NCBI RefSeq assembly: GCF_017355985.1
Contig: NZ_JAFIQU010000001.1
Location: 248,001 to 312,000, forward strand
DNA length: 64,000 nucleotides
From: Arenibaculum pallidiluteum
Lineage (GTDB): Bacteria; Pseudomonadota; Alphaproteobacteria; Azospirillales; Azospirillaceae
Direction of reading: 5' to 3'
In this document: piece after piece, positions 1 through 9,035 of the stretch
Layout of the letters: each line of letters opens with the position of its first letter
Numbering within the stretch: the stretch's first letter is position 1
Translations under genes and position numbers: made by a program
Notes under the pieces: generated by a model
Database searches by the model: none
What the model was told of the DNA's origin: nothing
What the model saw: the letters and a program-made list of their open reading frames with translations, nothing else

Positions 1-156
1 AGCGGCGGCGCCGAGCGCAGCTTCGCCGACCTCCAGCGGGCGGTCTCGAAGCTGCGCGGCGGCCGTGAAGCCCCCGAGGCCGACGCGAAATCGCTGACGC
101 TCCTCGTCGGCGCCAACCGCGCGGCCGATCCCGGCCGCGTCGACATCCGGATCTGA
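1..156 (+). CDS. C-terminal end of a probable flagellar hook-length control protein (FliK-like), partial
   Basis: The window opens inside an open frame that reads from base 1 to a TGA at 154-156, giving the last 51 residues of a protein. The fragment is hydrophilic and ends in GRVDIRI, which resembles the C-terminal tail of FliK proteins. The stop lies 17 bases before flgD, and fliK upstream of flgD-flgE is a usual alphaproteobacterial order, so FliK, the secreted hook-length ruler and export-specificity switch, is the natural candidate. The catalytic or folded FliK core lies outside the window, so the identification rests on tail and context only. Confidence 0.5.
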   Translation, partial: SGGAERSFADLQRAVSKLRGGREAPEADAKSLTLLVGANRAADPGRVDIRI

Positions 157-173
157 GAGCGAGGAAGGGTCCC

Positions 174-845
174 ATGACGACCGTCAACGGCGCCGCGCAG
201 ACGAACACCCAGACCACGAAGACTACGGCCGACCGCGGCAAGCTCAGCGAGACCTACGACAACTTTCTGAAGCTGCTGACGACGCAGCTCCAGAACCAGG
301 ACCCGCTTTCGCCGATGGACTCGGCCCAGTTCACCAACCAGCTCGTGCTGTACAGCCAGGTCGAGCAGCAGATCGGGCAGAACGAGAAGCTCGAGAAGCT
401 GATCAACATGCAGAACGTCTCGCAGACGCAGGCGTCGCTCGGCTTCATCGGGATGGATGTCGAGGCGTCCGGCAACGAGGTCTCCTACGACGGCAAGCCC
501 GTCAAGTTCGAGTACGTGCTGCCGGAGAGCGCCACCCAGGCGAAGATCCAGATCCTCGACGCCTCGGGCCGGACGGTCCAGGTGGTCGACGCCAAGAAGG
601 TCCCGGGCACCCACGAATTCACCTGGGACGGCAAGAACAAGAACGGCCTCGAGGTCGAGAAGGGTCCCTACACCATGCATGTCGTGGCGGTCGACGGCGC
701 GAACGAGCCGATCAAGGCGACGACGACCGTCTTCGGCCGCATCAGCGGAATCGAGACAAACGAGAAGGGCGAGACGCTGCTGATGATGGGCTCGGTACGC
801 CTTGGCATCGAGCAGATCCGATCCGCCGTCAAACCCACCGCCTGA
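174..845 (+). CDS. flgD: Flagellar basal-body rod modification / hook-capping protein FlgD
   Basis: FlgD forms the cap on the growing hook and directs polymerisation of FlgE subunits outside the cell; it is shed when the hook is complete. The 223-residue product has the conserved N-terminal signature (NFLKLLTTQLQNQDPLSPMD at about residues 30-49, then QFTNQLVLYSQVEQQ), followed by a FlgD Ig-like region in the second half containing HEFTWDGKNKNG. The length is normal. A strong ribosome site, GGAAGG, sits seven bases upstream of the ATG. It lies 17 bases after the probable fliK stop and 69 bases before flgE, as expected for a fliK-flgD-flgE transcription unit. Confidence 0.96.
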   Translation: MTTVNGAAQTNTQTTKTTADRGKLSETYDNFLKLLTTQLQNQDPLSPMDSAQFTNQLVLYSQVEQQIGQNEKLEKLINMQNVSQTQASLGFIGMDVEASGNEVSYDGKPVKFEYVLPESATQAKIQILDASGRTVQVVDAKKVPGTHEFTWDGKNKNGLEVEKGPYTMHVVAVDGANEPIKATTTVFGRISGIETNEKGETLLMMGSVRLGIEQIRSAVKPTA

Positions 846-914
846 ACCCAAGACGACAATCCGCGCCGCGGGCCTTGAATCCCTGCCCGGCGCGCAAGAT
901 ACGAGGAGCCGACC

Positions 915-2228
915 ATGAGCCTGTACGGAGCACTCTTCACCGGCGTTTCGGCGCTCAATGCCCAGAGCCAGTCCATGGGCATGATCTCCAACAACATCGC
1001 CAACGTGAACACGACTGGCTACAAGCGGAACAATGCGTCCTTCTCGGATCTCGTGACCCAGGAGGGCCGGTACACCGCCTATTCGCCCGGCGGTGTCCGC
1101 GCCTACACCCAGGCCACGGTGAACCAGCAGGGCATCCTGCAGCAGTCGGGCTCCAGCACCGACGCGGCGATCTCGGGCGACGGCTTCTTCGTCGTGCAGG
1201 CCGGGACCCGCGGCGCCCAGGAGCCGCTCTACACCCGAGCCGGCAGCTTCTCGGAGGATGCGCAGGGCTTCCTGCGCAACGCCTCCGGCTTCTACCTGAT
1301 GGGCTGGCCGCTGAACAGCGCCGGCGGCCTGCCGCCCGGAGCCCAGGATCTTTCGAGCCTCCAGCCCGTTGACGTCGCCTTCCTGAACGGCGTGACCGCG
1401 CCCACGCAGAACGTCGAGACGACGCTGAACCTCGATGCCGGCGAGGCCGTCAACGCGGGCATCGACTTCACCCGCGACATCACGGTCTACGACACGCTCG
1501 GCACGCCCCAGTCGCTGCGCCTGAACTTCAACAAGACTGCGACGAACACCTGGCAGATCACTGTCCAGGATCCGTCGACGGCGCCTGCGACGACCTATGC
1601 GACGGCCACGATCCCGTTCAACGGCAACGGCGGCATCGCGACCGGCGCGGTGGCGCCGCCCCTCACCTACGACGCCGCCACCGGCAAGGTGGGTCTCAAC
1701 ATCACCGGCCTCGGGACCGGCATCATCTGGGGCGCCGCGGGCATGACGGCTCCGGCCCCGGCGACGGGAGCGAACGGCTCGGCGCCGCAGCCCATCACGC
1801 TCGACCTGACGAACGTCACGCAGTTCGGCGCCGATTACGGCGTCTCCTTCGTGAACCAGGACGGCGCGGAGCTGGGCCTTCGCACCGGCGTCAGCATCGA
1901 CAAGGAAGGCTACGTCGTCGCGTCCTTCAGCAACGGCCTGACGCGCAACCTCTACAAGCTGCCCGTCGCGACCTTCACCAACGTGAACGGGCTGGAGGAG
2001 CGCAGCGGCAACGTCTACATCCAGACCCAGGACAGCGGCGCCTACAACCTGCGCGAGGCGGGCACCAGCGGCGCAGGCGTGGTCGCGCCGTCCACCCTCG
2101 AGGCCTCGAACGTCGACCTGGCGGACGAATTCTCGAAGATGATCGTGACGCAGCGGGCCTATTCCGCCGGCACCAAGGTGATCTCGACCGCCGACCAGAT
2201 GCTCCAGGAACTTCTGGGCATCCGCTGA
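915..2228 (+). CDS. flgE: Flagellar hook protein FlgE
   Basis: FlgE is the subunit of the flexible hook that joins rod and filament. The 437-residue product begins with the rod/hook family N-terminal helix (MSLYGALFTGVSALNAQSQS, then MISNNIANVNTTGYKRNNAS). It ends with the matching C-terminal heptad region (LADEFSKMIVTQRAYSAGTK, then ISTADQMLQELLGIR). The middle is the variable surface domain. AGGAG lies seven bases before the ATG. It follows flgD and precedes flbT. Like other hook proteins it has no cleavable signal peptide and would be exported by the flagellar type III system. Confidence 0.97.
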   Translation: MSLYGALFTGVSALNAQSQSMGMISNNIANVNTTGYKRNNASFSDLVTQEGRYTAYSPGGVRAYTQATVNQQGILQQSGSSTDAAISGDGFFVVQAGTRGAQEPLYTRAGSFSEDAQGFLRNASGFYLMGWPLNSAGGLPPGAQDLSSLQPVDVAFLNGVTAPTQNVETTLNLDAGEAVNAGIDFTRDITVYDTLGTPQSLRLNFNKTATNTWQITVQDPSTAPATTYATATIPFNGNGGIATGAVAPPLTYDAATGKVGLNITGLGTGIIWGAAGMTAPAPATGANGSAPQPITLDLTNVTQFGADYGVSFVNQDGAELGLRTGVSIDKEGYVVASFSNGLTRNLYKLPVATFTNVNGLEERSGNVYIQTQDSGAYNLREAGTSGAGVVAPSTLEASNVDLADEFSKMIVTQRAYSAGTKVISTADQMLQELLGIR

Positions 2229-2394
2229 CCGGCCGCACCATCGGACCGGCCGTCCCGCGCGGGGCCGCCGGTCCGGGCGCGCCGGCGACTCTTGTGTTCC
2301 ACGGGGCCTGCGGACATATTCACGGGACCCGTACGGACCGGCGCAAGGGCCGGCCGCCCGGGCGCCCCCCGCCCCGCAGCCGCCAAGGTCCGCC

Positions 2395-2814
2395 GTGTCG
2401 CTCAAGATTCGTCTCGCTCCCGACGAGCGCATCATCATCAACGGTGCGCTGATCCAGGCGGATGGGCGGTGCAGCTTGGTGTTCCTGAACACCAGCTCCT
2501 TCCTGACCGAGAAGCACATCATGCGGCCGCAGGAGGCGAGCACGCCGGCGCGCCGCATCTACTTCATGATCCAGAACTCGTATCTCGCAACCGATGCCGA
2601 GCGTCCGCCGATGCTGCTGACGCTGCATCGCCTGATCGACGAGTTCCACGAGGCGACGACCGTGCAGTCCGTCAAGGACACGCTCGAGAGCATCCGCAAG
2701 CTCGTCGCAGAGGCCAGCTACTACCAAGCGCTCAAGCTTTCGGAGACCGTGATGCGCCACGAGGACAAGCATCTTGGCAACCGCTACTGGCAGGACGAGC
2801 GCAAGGCCCCCTGA
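2395..2814 (+). CDS. flbT: FlbT, flagellin expression/assembly regulator (copy 1)
   Basis: FlbT proteins of alphaproteobacteria control flagellin production, classically by binding the flagellin mRNA and blocking its translation until the hook is finished, with FlaF acting in the opposite sense. The 139-residue product has the family pattern: an N-terminal beta region (SLKIRLAPDERIIINGALI) followed by TPARRIYFMIQNSYL and a helical C-terminal half. Translation starts at GTG. The gene is 166 bases after flgE. A second, divergent member of the family is encoded at 20160-20594, so function may be split between the two. Confidence 0.93.
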   Translation: MSLKIRLAPDERIIINGALIQADGRCSLVFLNTSSFLTEKHIMRPQEASTPARRIYFMIQNSYLATDAERPPMLLTLHRLIDEFHEATTVQSVKDTLESIRKLVAEASYYQALKLSETVMRHEDKHLGNRYWQDERKAP

Positions 2815-2847
2815 GGAGGGCCGGCGGCGCTGCGGCGAAGCCGGGAA

Positions 2848-3117
2848 TCAGCCCGCGAACGGCGGGATCTCGCCGTGGCGGAAGGGGATCCAGTCCTTGT
2901 GGTCGGGGCGCCACTGCAGCCCGTAGGGCGAGCGCAGGAAGATGCGCGCCACCGGCTGCCCGCCCTCGCGCAACGTCCGCTCCGCGTCCACCAGCGGCGA
3001 GGCCGAGAAGAACTGGTCCCAGTATTCCTGCGGGGACAGATCGCGGCCGGCCGCCTGGGAATGGGCGCGCGCATCATCGCTGAGCTGCCACGCTTCCTCG
3101 ACCTGCTCGAAACTCAT
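2848..3117 (-). CDS. Small hypothetical protein (89 aa)
   Basis: I do not recognise this protein. The open frame extends further upstream, but the ATG at 3117 is chosen because GGGAGGA lies five to seven bases before it, an excellent ribosome site. The product is soluble, acidic and rich in aromatic residues in its second half (PYGLQWRPDHKDWIPFRHGE), with no signal peptide or membrane segment. It is convergent with flbT and divergent from the TPR glycosyltransferase at 3307. Codon third positions are GC-rich like its neighbours. Whether it has any role in flagellar assembly cannot be told from the sequence. Confidence 0.6.
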   Translation of the reverse strand: MSFEQVEEAWQLSDDARAHSQAAGRDLSPQEYWDQFFSASPLVDAERTLREGGQPVARIFLRSPYGLQWRPDHKDWIPFRHGEIPPFAG

Positions 3118-3306
3118 TCCGTCCTCCCGCACTCCGGGGCCTCCGGGCCCCGGCGCGCGGATCTTGCCGGTGGCCCCGCGGGCCGTCAAGGGACCGCGTC
3201 CGCGCGCGATGCCGGCCGGAACCGCGGCTCCCCGCGGGCTTGAAGCCGGCCGCCGACGTGATAAAGCTGGAACGGCCGGGGCCTTCCCCCGGGTCCCCGG
3301 GGAGCG

Positions 3307-5496
3307 ATGGTCGGCGAGATCCTATCACGGGCGGTTGCGCATCACAGCCGAGGCGAGCTGGACGAGGCGGCGGCGCTGTACCTCAGGGCCGCCGCGTTGG
3401 CCCCCGGCCTCGCGGCGCCGCACTACCTGCTGGCCGAGATCGCGCTCGCCCGGGGCGATGCCGCGGCGGCGGCGGGTCGGGCGATGCAGGCGTTGCTGCG
3501 CGATCCCGGCGATGCGGATTCCCTGCTGGCCCTGGGCCGTGGCTTGGCCTTGCAGGGCACGTCCGGGGCGGCATCGGCGCTTCGGCGCGCCGCCCTTTGC
3601 GATCCGGCGGACGCGCGGCCCTGGACGCATCTCGGCGCGCTGCTGCAGGACCGCGGCGACATCGAAGCCTGCCTCGCGGCCTATGCCGAGGCCGCGCGTC
3701 TGGCCCCGGGGCCGGACGCGCTGTGCAATCTCGGTGGCGCCCTGCGGCAGGCGGGCCGGACCGAGGAGGCGCTCGCGACGCTCCAGCAGGGACTGGCGCT
3801 CGACCGACGCCATGCCGGCCTTTGGTTCAACCTCGGCAACGCGCTGGAGACGGGTGCGCGGCTGCCGGCCGCCGTCGAGGCGTACCGGAACGCCCTCGCT
3901 CTTGACCCGTCGCTGCAGCCGGCCTGGGTCAATCTCGGCACTGCCCTGCGCGAGCTGCGCCGCGCCGACGACGCGGCGGCTGCGCTCCGCCATGCGCTCG
4001 CCCTGGCTCCCGCCGACGGCCTCGCCTGGACCGGCTGGGGCAATGCCGAGTTCGAGCGGGGCCGCCCCGAACAGGCCCGCAGCGGGTTCGCGCGGGCGTG
4101 CCGGATCACCCCGGCGCCCGCCCTGCTGCTCAAGAAGGCGCTGTCGCTGCCCGTCATTCCGGAGAGCCTCGCGGAGATCGCCGGGGCACGCGAGCGGCTC
4201 GCCGCCTGCATCGAGGACCTGTCCCGGACCGGTGCCCGGCTGCGCGACCCCGTGCAGGAGGTCGGCCAGACGGCCTTCTACCTGGCCTATCACGCGCGGG
4301 ACGACAGGCTGCTGCAGGAGCGGCTGGCCGCTTTCTACCTGGAGGCCTGTCCCGAGCTCGCCTTCGAGGCCGCCCACTGCCGGGGCTGGACGCCGCCGCT
4401 GGGACGGCGGCTCCGCCTGGGCATGGTCTCGCAGAATCTCCATGCCCACACGATTGCGAAGCTGAACCACGGATTGCTCGAGACGATCGACCGCGGCGCC
4501 TTCGAGACCGTGCTGTTCCTGCCGCGACGCCCGCCCGACCCCTGGCGCGACCGCGTGACCGCGGCGGCGGATCGCGTCGTGGACCTGCCCGCGGATCTAG
4601 GCCGGGCGCGCGAGGCCGTCGCCGCTGCCGAGCTCGACATCCTCTACTTTCCCGACATCGGCATGTCGGTGCTGACCTACTTCATGGCCTTCGCCCGCCT
4701 CGCCCCGGTGCAGTGCGTGGGCTGGGGCCATCCGGACACCACCGGCATTCCCAACCTCGACTGGTTCGCGAGCTGCGCCGCGATGGAGCCGCCGGGCGCG
4801 CAGGCCCATTACAGCGAGCGGCTGGCGCTGCTCCCCGGCACGACGGTGCGCTACGAGCGGCCGCCCCCGCCTCGGCCCCGCGCACGCGCCCATTTCGGTC
4901 TCGACGACGCGGCGCATCTCTATCTCTGCCCGCAGAGCCTGTTCAAGGTGCACCCCGACTTCGACGCCGTTCTGGCCGAGATCCTCGGCCGCGATCCCGA
5001 CGGCGTTCTCGCCTTCGTGAACACCCAGGGTGCCGAGGTGGCAGAACGACTTGCCCGGCGCCTGTCGCGCGCGGCGGGGCGCGATCTGCGGCCCAGGCTC
5101 CGGATGTTCGGAGGCCTTTCCACCGACGATTTCCGCGCGCTGATGGAGCTCTCCGACGCGATGCTGGACCCGCTGCACTACTCCGGCGGCAACACGACGC
5201 TCGAGGCCTTCGCCGGTGGCGTGCCGGTCGTGACCTGGCCCGGCACCTTCATGCGCGGGCGCCACACTGCGGGCTTCTACGCGCTGATGGGCTGGACGGA
5301 TCTCGTGGCCGCCGACTGGCCGGGCTACGTGGATCATGCCCTGGCGCTCGGCCGCGGGTCCCGCGGCGATGCGGTGGCGGCGATCCGCGCGAGGAGCCCT
5401 GCCCTTTTTGACGACGTGGCGGCGATCCGCGGCTTCGAGACATTCCTGCGCGATGCCGTCGCGACGGCCGGCGCGCCCGCGGGAGGACATCCATGA
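3307..5496 (+). CDS. TPR-containing O-GlcNAc-transferase-like glycosyltransferase (GT41-type, FlmG-like), copy 1
   Basis: The 729-residue product has TPR repeats over roughly residues 1-270 (units such as AWVNLGTALRELRRADDAA) and a C-terminal SPINDLY/OGT-type GT-B catalytic region. Family hallmarks visible are GWGHPDTTGIPNLDWF, CPQSLFKVHPDFD, and DPLHYSGGNTTLEAFAGGVP. By comparison with human OGT, His381 and Lys547 fall where the active-site His and donor-binding Lys are expected. Similar soluble TPR enzymes (FlmG in Caulobacter) glycosylate flagellin before export, and the flagellar surroundings support that role here, though the substrate is inferred. It overlaps the next gene by ATGA. A close paralog lies at 14353-16653. 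Confidence 0.85.
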   Translation: MVGEILSRAVAHHSRGELDEAAALYLRAAALAPGLAAPHYLLAEIALARGDAAAAAGRAMQALLRDPGDADSLLALGRGLALQGTSGAASALRRAALCDPADARPWTHLGALLQDRGDIEACLAAYAEAARLAPGPDALCNLGGALRQAGRTEEALATLQQGLALDRRHAGLWFNLGNALETGARLPAAVEAYRNALALDPSLQPAWVNLGTALRELRRADDAAAALRHALALAPADGLAWTGWGNAEFERGRPEQARSGFARACRITPAPALLLKKALSLPVIPESLAEIAGARERLAACIEDLSRTGARLRDPVQEVGQTAFYLAYHARDDRLLQERLAAFYLEACPELAFEAAHCRGWTPPLGRRLRLGMVSQNLHAHTIAKLNHGLLETIDRGAFETVLFLPRRPPDPWRDRVTAAADRVVDLPADLGRAREAVAAAELDILYFPDIGMSVLTYFMAFARLAPVQCVGWGHPDTTGIPNLDWFASCAAMEPPGAQAHYSERLALLPGTTVRYERPPPPRPRARAHFGLDDAAHLYLCPQSLFKVHPDFDAVLAEILGRDPDGVLAFVNTQGAEVAERLARRLSRAAGRDLRPRLRMFGGLSTDDFRALMELSDAMLDPLHYSGGNTTLEAFAGGVPVVTWPGTFMRGRHTAGFYALMGWTDLVAADWPGYVDHALALGRGSRGDAVAAIRARSPALFDDVAAIRGFETFLRDAVATAGAPAGGHP

Positions 5497-7520
5497 GCGA
5501 CGCGTCGATCCGGCAGCTCAAGGCCGAGGCGGTCGGCGCTGCCGCTGCGGGCGACCAGCGCACCGCCGCGGCGCTGTACGAGCACGCCCTGCAGGCCGAT
5601 CCCGCCGATGCCGAAAGCCTCTTCGGCGTCGGCCAGCTCCTGCTCCTTGCGCACGAGCCCGGCCGGGCCGAGCGTTGGCTGCGCCGTGGCCGCGCGGCCG
5701 ACCCGCGCAGCGCGGCGATGGCGTTCCTTCACGGGCTCGGCCTTTGGTTCCTCGACCGCCCGGCCGAGGCGGCCGAGGCGATGCGCGCGGCGCTGGCGAT
5801 CGCCCCCGGACACCGGCAGGCCGGGCTGCTGCTGACACGCTGCCTCGGCCGGATCGGGGACGGCCTCGGGGCCGCGGAAGCCGCGCGCCGGCTCTTCGAA
5901 ATCCATGGCGAGGACCCCGCGCTCCTGACCGAGGTCGCAGCCGACCTGATGGAGCGGGACGAGGACGAGATCCCGGCGGCGGTCGCGCTGTTGCAGCGCG
6001 CCCTTACGGTGGCGCCCGACCATTCCGGCGCGCTGCACAATCTCGGCATTGCCTTCGCGCGCCTGGGCCGGCTTGACGGGGCGCAGAATCGGCTGGAGGC
6101 GGCGGCGAGCGGCCGGCCCGACGCCCATGCGAGCCTGGCGGCCCTGGCCGCGGTGCTCCTGGACCGGGGCGATGCGGCAGGGGCTGTTGACCTCGCACGC
6201 AGCCTCGTCGCGAGCGGCAGTCAGCTTGCCGATGCCCAGCGGATCCTCGGCCGTGCCGCCATGGAGGCCGGCGATCCCGCGGGCGCCATCGCCGCCCTCG
6301 AAGAGGCATCCCGGCTGGCGCCCCGGGACGCGGCGACGCTCTCGCTGCTCGCCGGGGCCTACGAGGCCGCGGGCCGTATCGAGGAGGCGGTCCGCTGCTG
6401 GCGCGCCGCTGCGGCGCTCGGCCCGGCCGGTACGGCACGGGCGGCCCTCGCGCCGGACCGCCAGCCCGAGCGGCGCATCCGCCTCTATGCGCGGGCGCCG
6501 GCGGCCGACGAGGTGATCCTGCCCGCCCTGCCGCTGGAGCGGCTGGACGGTGCCCTCGTGCTGGAGGGTGGAGCGGTCCACCACCGCCTGCTGCTGTCGG
6601 GCGTGGCGCTGCACGGCGACACTTGGCAGGCGGTGGCTGGCAACGGCACTTCGCTCGACCTCGCAAGCACCTTCCGCACGCGGGACCGCGACTACTACCG
6701 GGCGCACGGCGTGGACGGGCAGGTCCTTCTGTCGGCCGAGGCGCCCGAGGTGGTGGACGATGAGCCGACCCTCTTCCTGGGCGGCACTACCAACTACTAT
6801 CACTGGATCATCGACGACCTGCCCCGACTCGCGGCCGTCGAATCCTGGGACGGTGCGGCCGGGCGCCCCGTCCTCGTCAATGCGGGGATGGCCCCCTTTC
6901 AGATCCGGATGCTGGAGCTGGCCGGGCTGGACCCCGAGCGGCTGAAGACGCCCATGTCGGGATGCCTGACGCGCTATGCGGAACTCGGCGTCGCAGTGCT
7001 GCCGGACAGGCCGCGCCGTCCCGATGGCGCCCCGGACTGGATGGCACCGCACGTGACGCGTCCGGTCCTCGCCTGGCTGCGTGAACGCTTCGCCCCCGTC
7101 ATGAAGCCGCGCCGGGACCTACCGGGCCGGATCATGATCCTGCGCGGGGATGCCAGCATGCGGCGCTGCGAGAACGAGGACGAGATCCTCGACATGGCGC
7201 GGGGACGCGGCTTCGAGCCGGTCCGGCTGGAGACGCTGTCCTTCGACGATCAGGCCGCCCTGTTCGCCGGGGCGGAGACTGTGCTCGCAGTGCATGGCGC
7301 CGGCTGCACCAACATGGCCTTCTCGCCGCCAGGCGCGACCCTGATCGAGCTGCACCCACGCGGCCACCTGCCCCGCTTCTACTGCCGGCTGGCCGGTCTG
7401 CTGGGCCAGCGGCACCTTGCGGTGCCCGGCGACATCACGCGCTCACTGGCACCGCTGCCGGTCGCGTTCTGGGATTTCCGGATCGACCCCCGGGCCCTTG
7501 CGCCGCTGCTGCCCCGCTGA
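5493..7520 (+). CDS. TPR protein with GT61-family glycosyltransferase domain
   Basis: Residues 1 to about 310 form TPR repeats; from about residue 400 onward there is a GT61-type domain (the family of plant xylosyltransferases and EOGT, formerly DUF563). Visible GT61 marks are LGGTTNYYHWIIDDLPRL with His437 and Asp441-442 in the region, a central GRIMILRGDASMRRCENEDE block, and AVHGAGCTNMAFSPPG with His601. It starts inside the stop codon of the preceding OGT-like gene (ATGA overlap), so the two are translationally coupled and probably act on the same acceptor. A role in flagellin or related surface glycosylation is inferred from context; donor sugar is unknown. Confidence 0.82.
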   Translation: MSDASIRQLKAEAVGAAAAGDQRTAAALYEHALQADPADAESLFGVGQLLLLAHEPGRAERWLRRGRAADPRSAAMAFLHGLGLWFLDRPAEAAEAMRAALAIAPGHRQAGLLLTRCLGRIGDGLGAAEAARRLFEIHGEDPALLTEVAADLMERDEDEIPAAVALLQRALTVAPDHSGALHNLGIAFARLGRLDGAQNRLEAAASGRPDAHASLAALAAVLLDRGDAAGAVDLARSLVASGSQLADAQRILGRAAMEAGDPAGAIAALEEASRLAPRDAATLSLLAGAYEAAGRIEEAVRCWRAAAALGPAGTARAALAPDRQPERRIRLYARAPAADEVILPALPLERLDGALVLEGGAVHHRLLLSGVALHGDTWQAVAGNGTSLDLASTFRTRDRDYYRAHGVDGQVLLSAEAPEVVDDEPTLFLGGTTNYYHWIIDDLPRLAAVESWDGAAGRPVLVNAGMAPFQIRMLELAGLDPERLKTPMSGCLTRYAELGVAVLPDRPRRPDGAPDWMAPHVTRPVLAWLRERFAPVMKPRRDLPGRIMILRGDASMRRCENEDEILDMARGRGFEPVRLETLSFDDQAALFAGAETVLAVHGAGCTNMAFSPPGATLIELHPRGHLPRFYCRLAGLLGQRHLAVPGDITRSLAPLPVAFWDFRIDPRALAPLLPR

Positions 7521-7555
7521 AACGCGCCAGGCTCTCCTGGGCCGCGCCCGACGGC

Positions 7556-7595
7556 TCGCGCGGGACGGGCCGCCGCGGCGCCCCATCCCGCGCGA
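7556..7595. terminator. Stem-loop between convergent genes
   Basis: A perfect 10-base inverted repeat (TCGCGCGGGA at 7556-7565 and its complement at 7586-7595) with a 20-base loop lies between the convergent GT61 gene and the TPR-methyltransferase gene. There is no U-run on either side, so it is a candidate bidirectional or Rho-assisted terminator only. Confidence 0.35.
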
Positions 7596-7604
7596 AGTGA
7601 GCGC

Positions 7605-8963
7605 TCAGATCTTGCCGAAGAGGTTCAGGGGCGACGGTGCCGCCGTGCCGGGGCCCGGCCGCTGCGCGACGACGATCAGCCCGTCCACGGGTTGGCCGGC
7701 ATTGATGCGCAGGCGCTCCGGCGCCGTGGAGCGCACGGTGAAGCCGCATGCCTCGAGCGCGCGCCGCACATAGTCGCGACCATGGGCGAAGCGCCCGGTC
7801 GGCTGCATCGCGTAGTCCAGCGTCGGGTGCCGCTCGACCGAGAAGACGAACAGCCCGCCCGGCTGCATGCGCGCGAAGACGTTCGCGAAGAAGGCGTCGA
7901 GGTTGCCGATGTAGCCGCAGACGTCGCCGGCCACCACGCCGTCGTAGAGCCGGTCGTCCGATCCCAGGCTCTTGGTGAGGTCGGCCTCCTCGAGCTCGTG
8001 GTAGATCTCCTTGCCGACAGCCTGCATCAGCATGTTGTGAGAGACGTCGACGCCGCGCAGGAAATCGGTGACGTCGTGCACCATCACGCCGACGAGGCCG
8101 GTGCCGCAGCCGAGGTCGAGGATCGCCTGATAGCGGCGTTTGCCGTAGAAGGGATCGGTCAGCGCGCGGCGGATCAGGCCGGGGACACGGTAGCGCAGCT
8201 TCTCGGTGACGTCCTTGTCGTAGTAGCTGGCATAGCCGTCGAAGGTGTTCGCGACCAGCGCGCCGGGAACCGCCTCCATGGCCTCGCCCGAGGCGACCGA
8301 GAGCATGTGAGCCGAACCCGTGTTGGACGGGTCGAGCTCCAGCGCCTTGCGGAAGGCCTCGGCCGCCTGCTCGCGCTGCCCCGACTGCATGTGCAGGGCG
8401 ATGCCGAGATTGTGGTAGAGGGCGGTCGTGGGCTTCGACGCGATGGCCTTGCGGCAGGCCTCGGCGGCACCGGCATAATCCTTGAGCGACAGCAGGGCTC
8501 CCGACAGGTTCAGCGCAGCATCGGCCGAGTCCGGCACGGCGCCGAGCACCGTCTCGAATAGCTCGACGGCGGCCTTGTGGTTGCCCTGCCCCATCATGGC
8601 GCGGCCGAGATTGATGTAGAGCTGTGGCATGTGCTCGGGTGCGGCGCCGTTGATGGCGCGGACGTGGCAGACCACCGCCTGGTCGTAGAGCTTGAGCTCC
8701 TGCAGGTGCGCGCCAAGACGGTCGAGCAGCATCGGATCGGCGTCGCCGTTCATTACGATCTGGTTCAGGTCGTCGGCGGAGCGGTAGACATCTCCCAGCG
8801 CCAGGGCGCAGTCGGCGCGAAGCAGCAGCGCCTCCCGGTCCTTCGGCGCGGCCGCGACCGCCTGCTCGGCCTCGATCAGCGCGCCGGCGAAATCGCCCTG
8901 GGAGAGCAGCGCCCGCCCACGCTCCATGGCGGCGGGGGATGCGGTGATGGTGTCAACGGACAT
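7605..8963 (-). CDS. TPR protein fused to a class I SAM-dependent methyltransferase
   Basis: The 452-residue product has an N-terminal TPR array (about residues 10-230, for example LYHNLGIALHMQSGQREQA) and a C-terminal Rossmann-type methyltransferase with the SAM-binding motif AILDLGCGTGLVGVMV and a post-motif GLFVFSVERHPTLDY. The start at 8963 is preferred over an upstream ATG at 8981 because GGAG lies nine bases before it. It is the last gene of the minus-strand run flgK-flgL-flagellin-flaF-DUF1217. The TPR plus enzyme layout matches the nearby glycosyltransferases, so methylation of flagellin or of its glycan is a fair inference; the acceptor is not shown by the sequence. Confidence 0.83.
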   Translation of the reverse strand: MSVDTITASPAAMERGRALLSQGDFAGALIEAEQAVAAAPKDREALLLRADCALALGDVYRSADDLNQIVMNGDADPMLLDRLGAHLQELKLYDQAVVCHVRAINGAAPEHMPQLYINLGRAMMGQGNHKAAVELFETVLGAVPDSADAALNLSGALLSLKDYAGAAEACRKAIASKPTTALYHNLGIALHMQSGQREQAAEAFRKALELDPSNTGSAHMLSVASGEAMEAVPGALVANTFDGYASYYDKDVTEKLRYRVPGLIRRALTDPFYGKRRYQAILDLGCGTGLVGVMVHDVTDFLRGVDVSHNMLMQAVGKEIYHELEEADLTKSLGSDDRLYDGVVAGDVCGYIGNLDAFFANVFARMQPGGLFVFSVERHPTLDYAMQPTGRFAHGRDYVRRALEACGFTVRSTAPERLRINAGQPVDGLIVVAQRPGPGTAAPSPLNLFGKI

Positions 8964-9035
8964 GACGGAAGCTCCGTGCATCGCAGCCGCGCAACGGGCG
9001 CCGGACGCAAGATCGTGGGGTGAGACGGGCGCGGA

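Noticed and set aside
3268-3282. Sigma-54-like element TGGAACGGCCGGGGC before the first OGT-like gene
   Set aside because: The -24 half is good but the -12 half is GGGC instead of TTGC. GG-N10-GC is common by chance in DNA this GC-rich.
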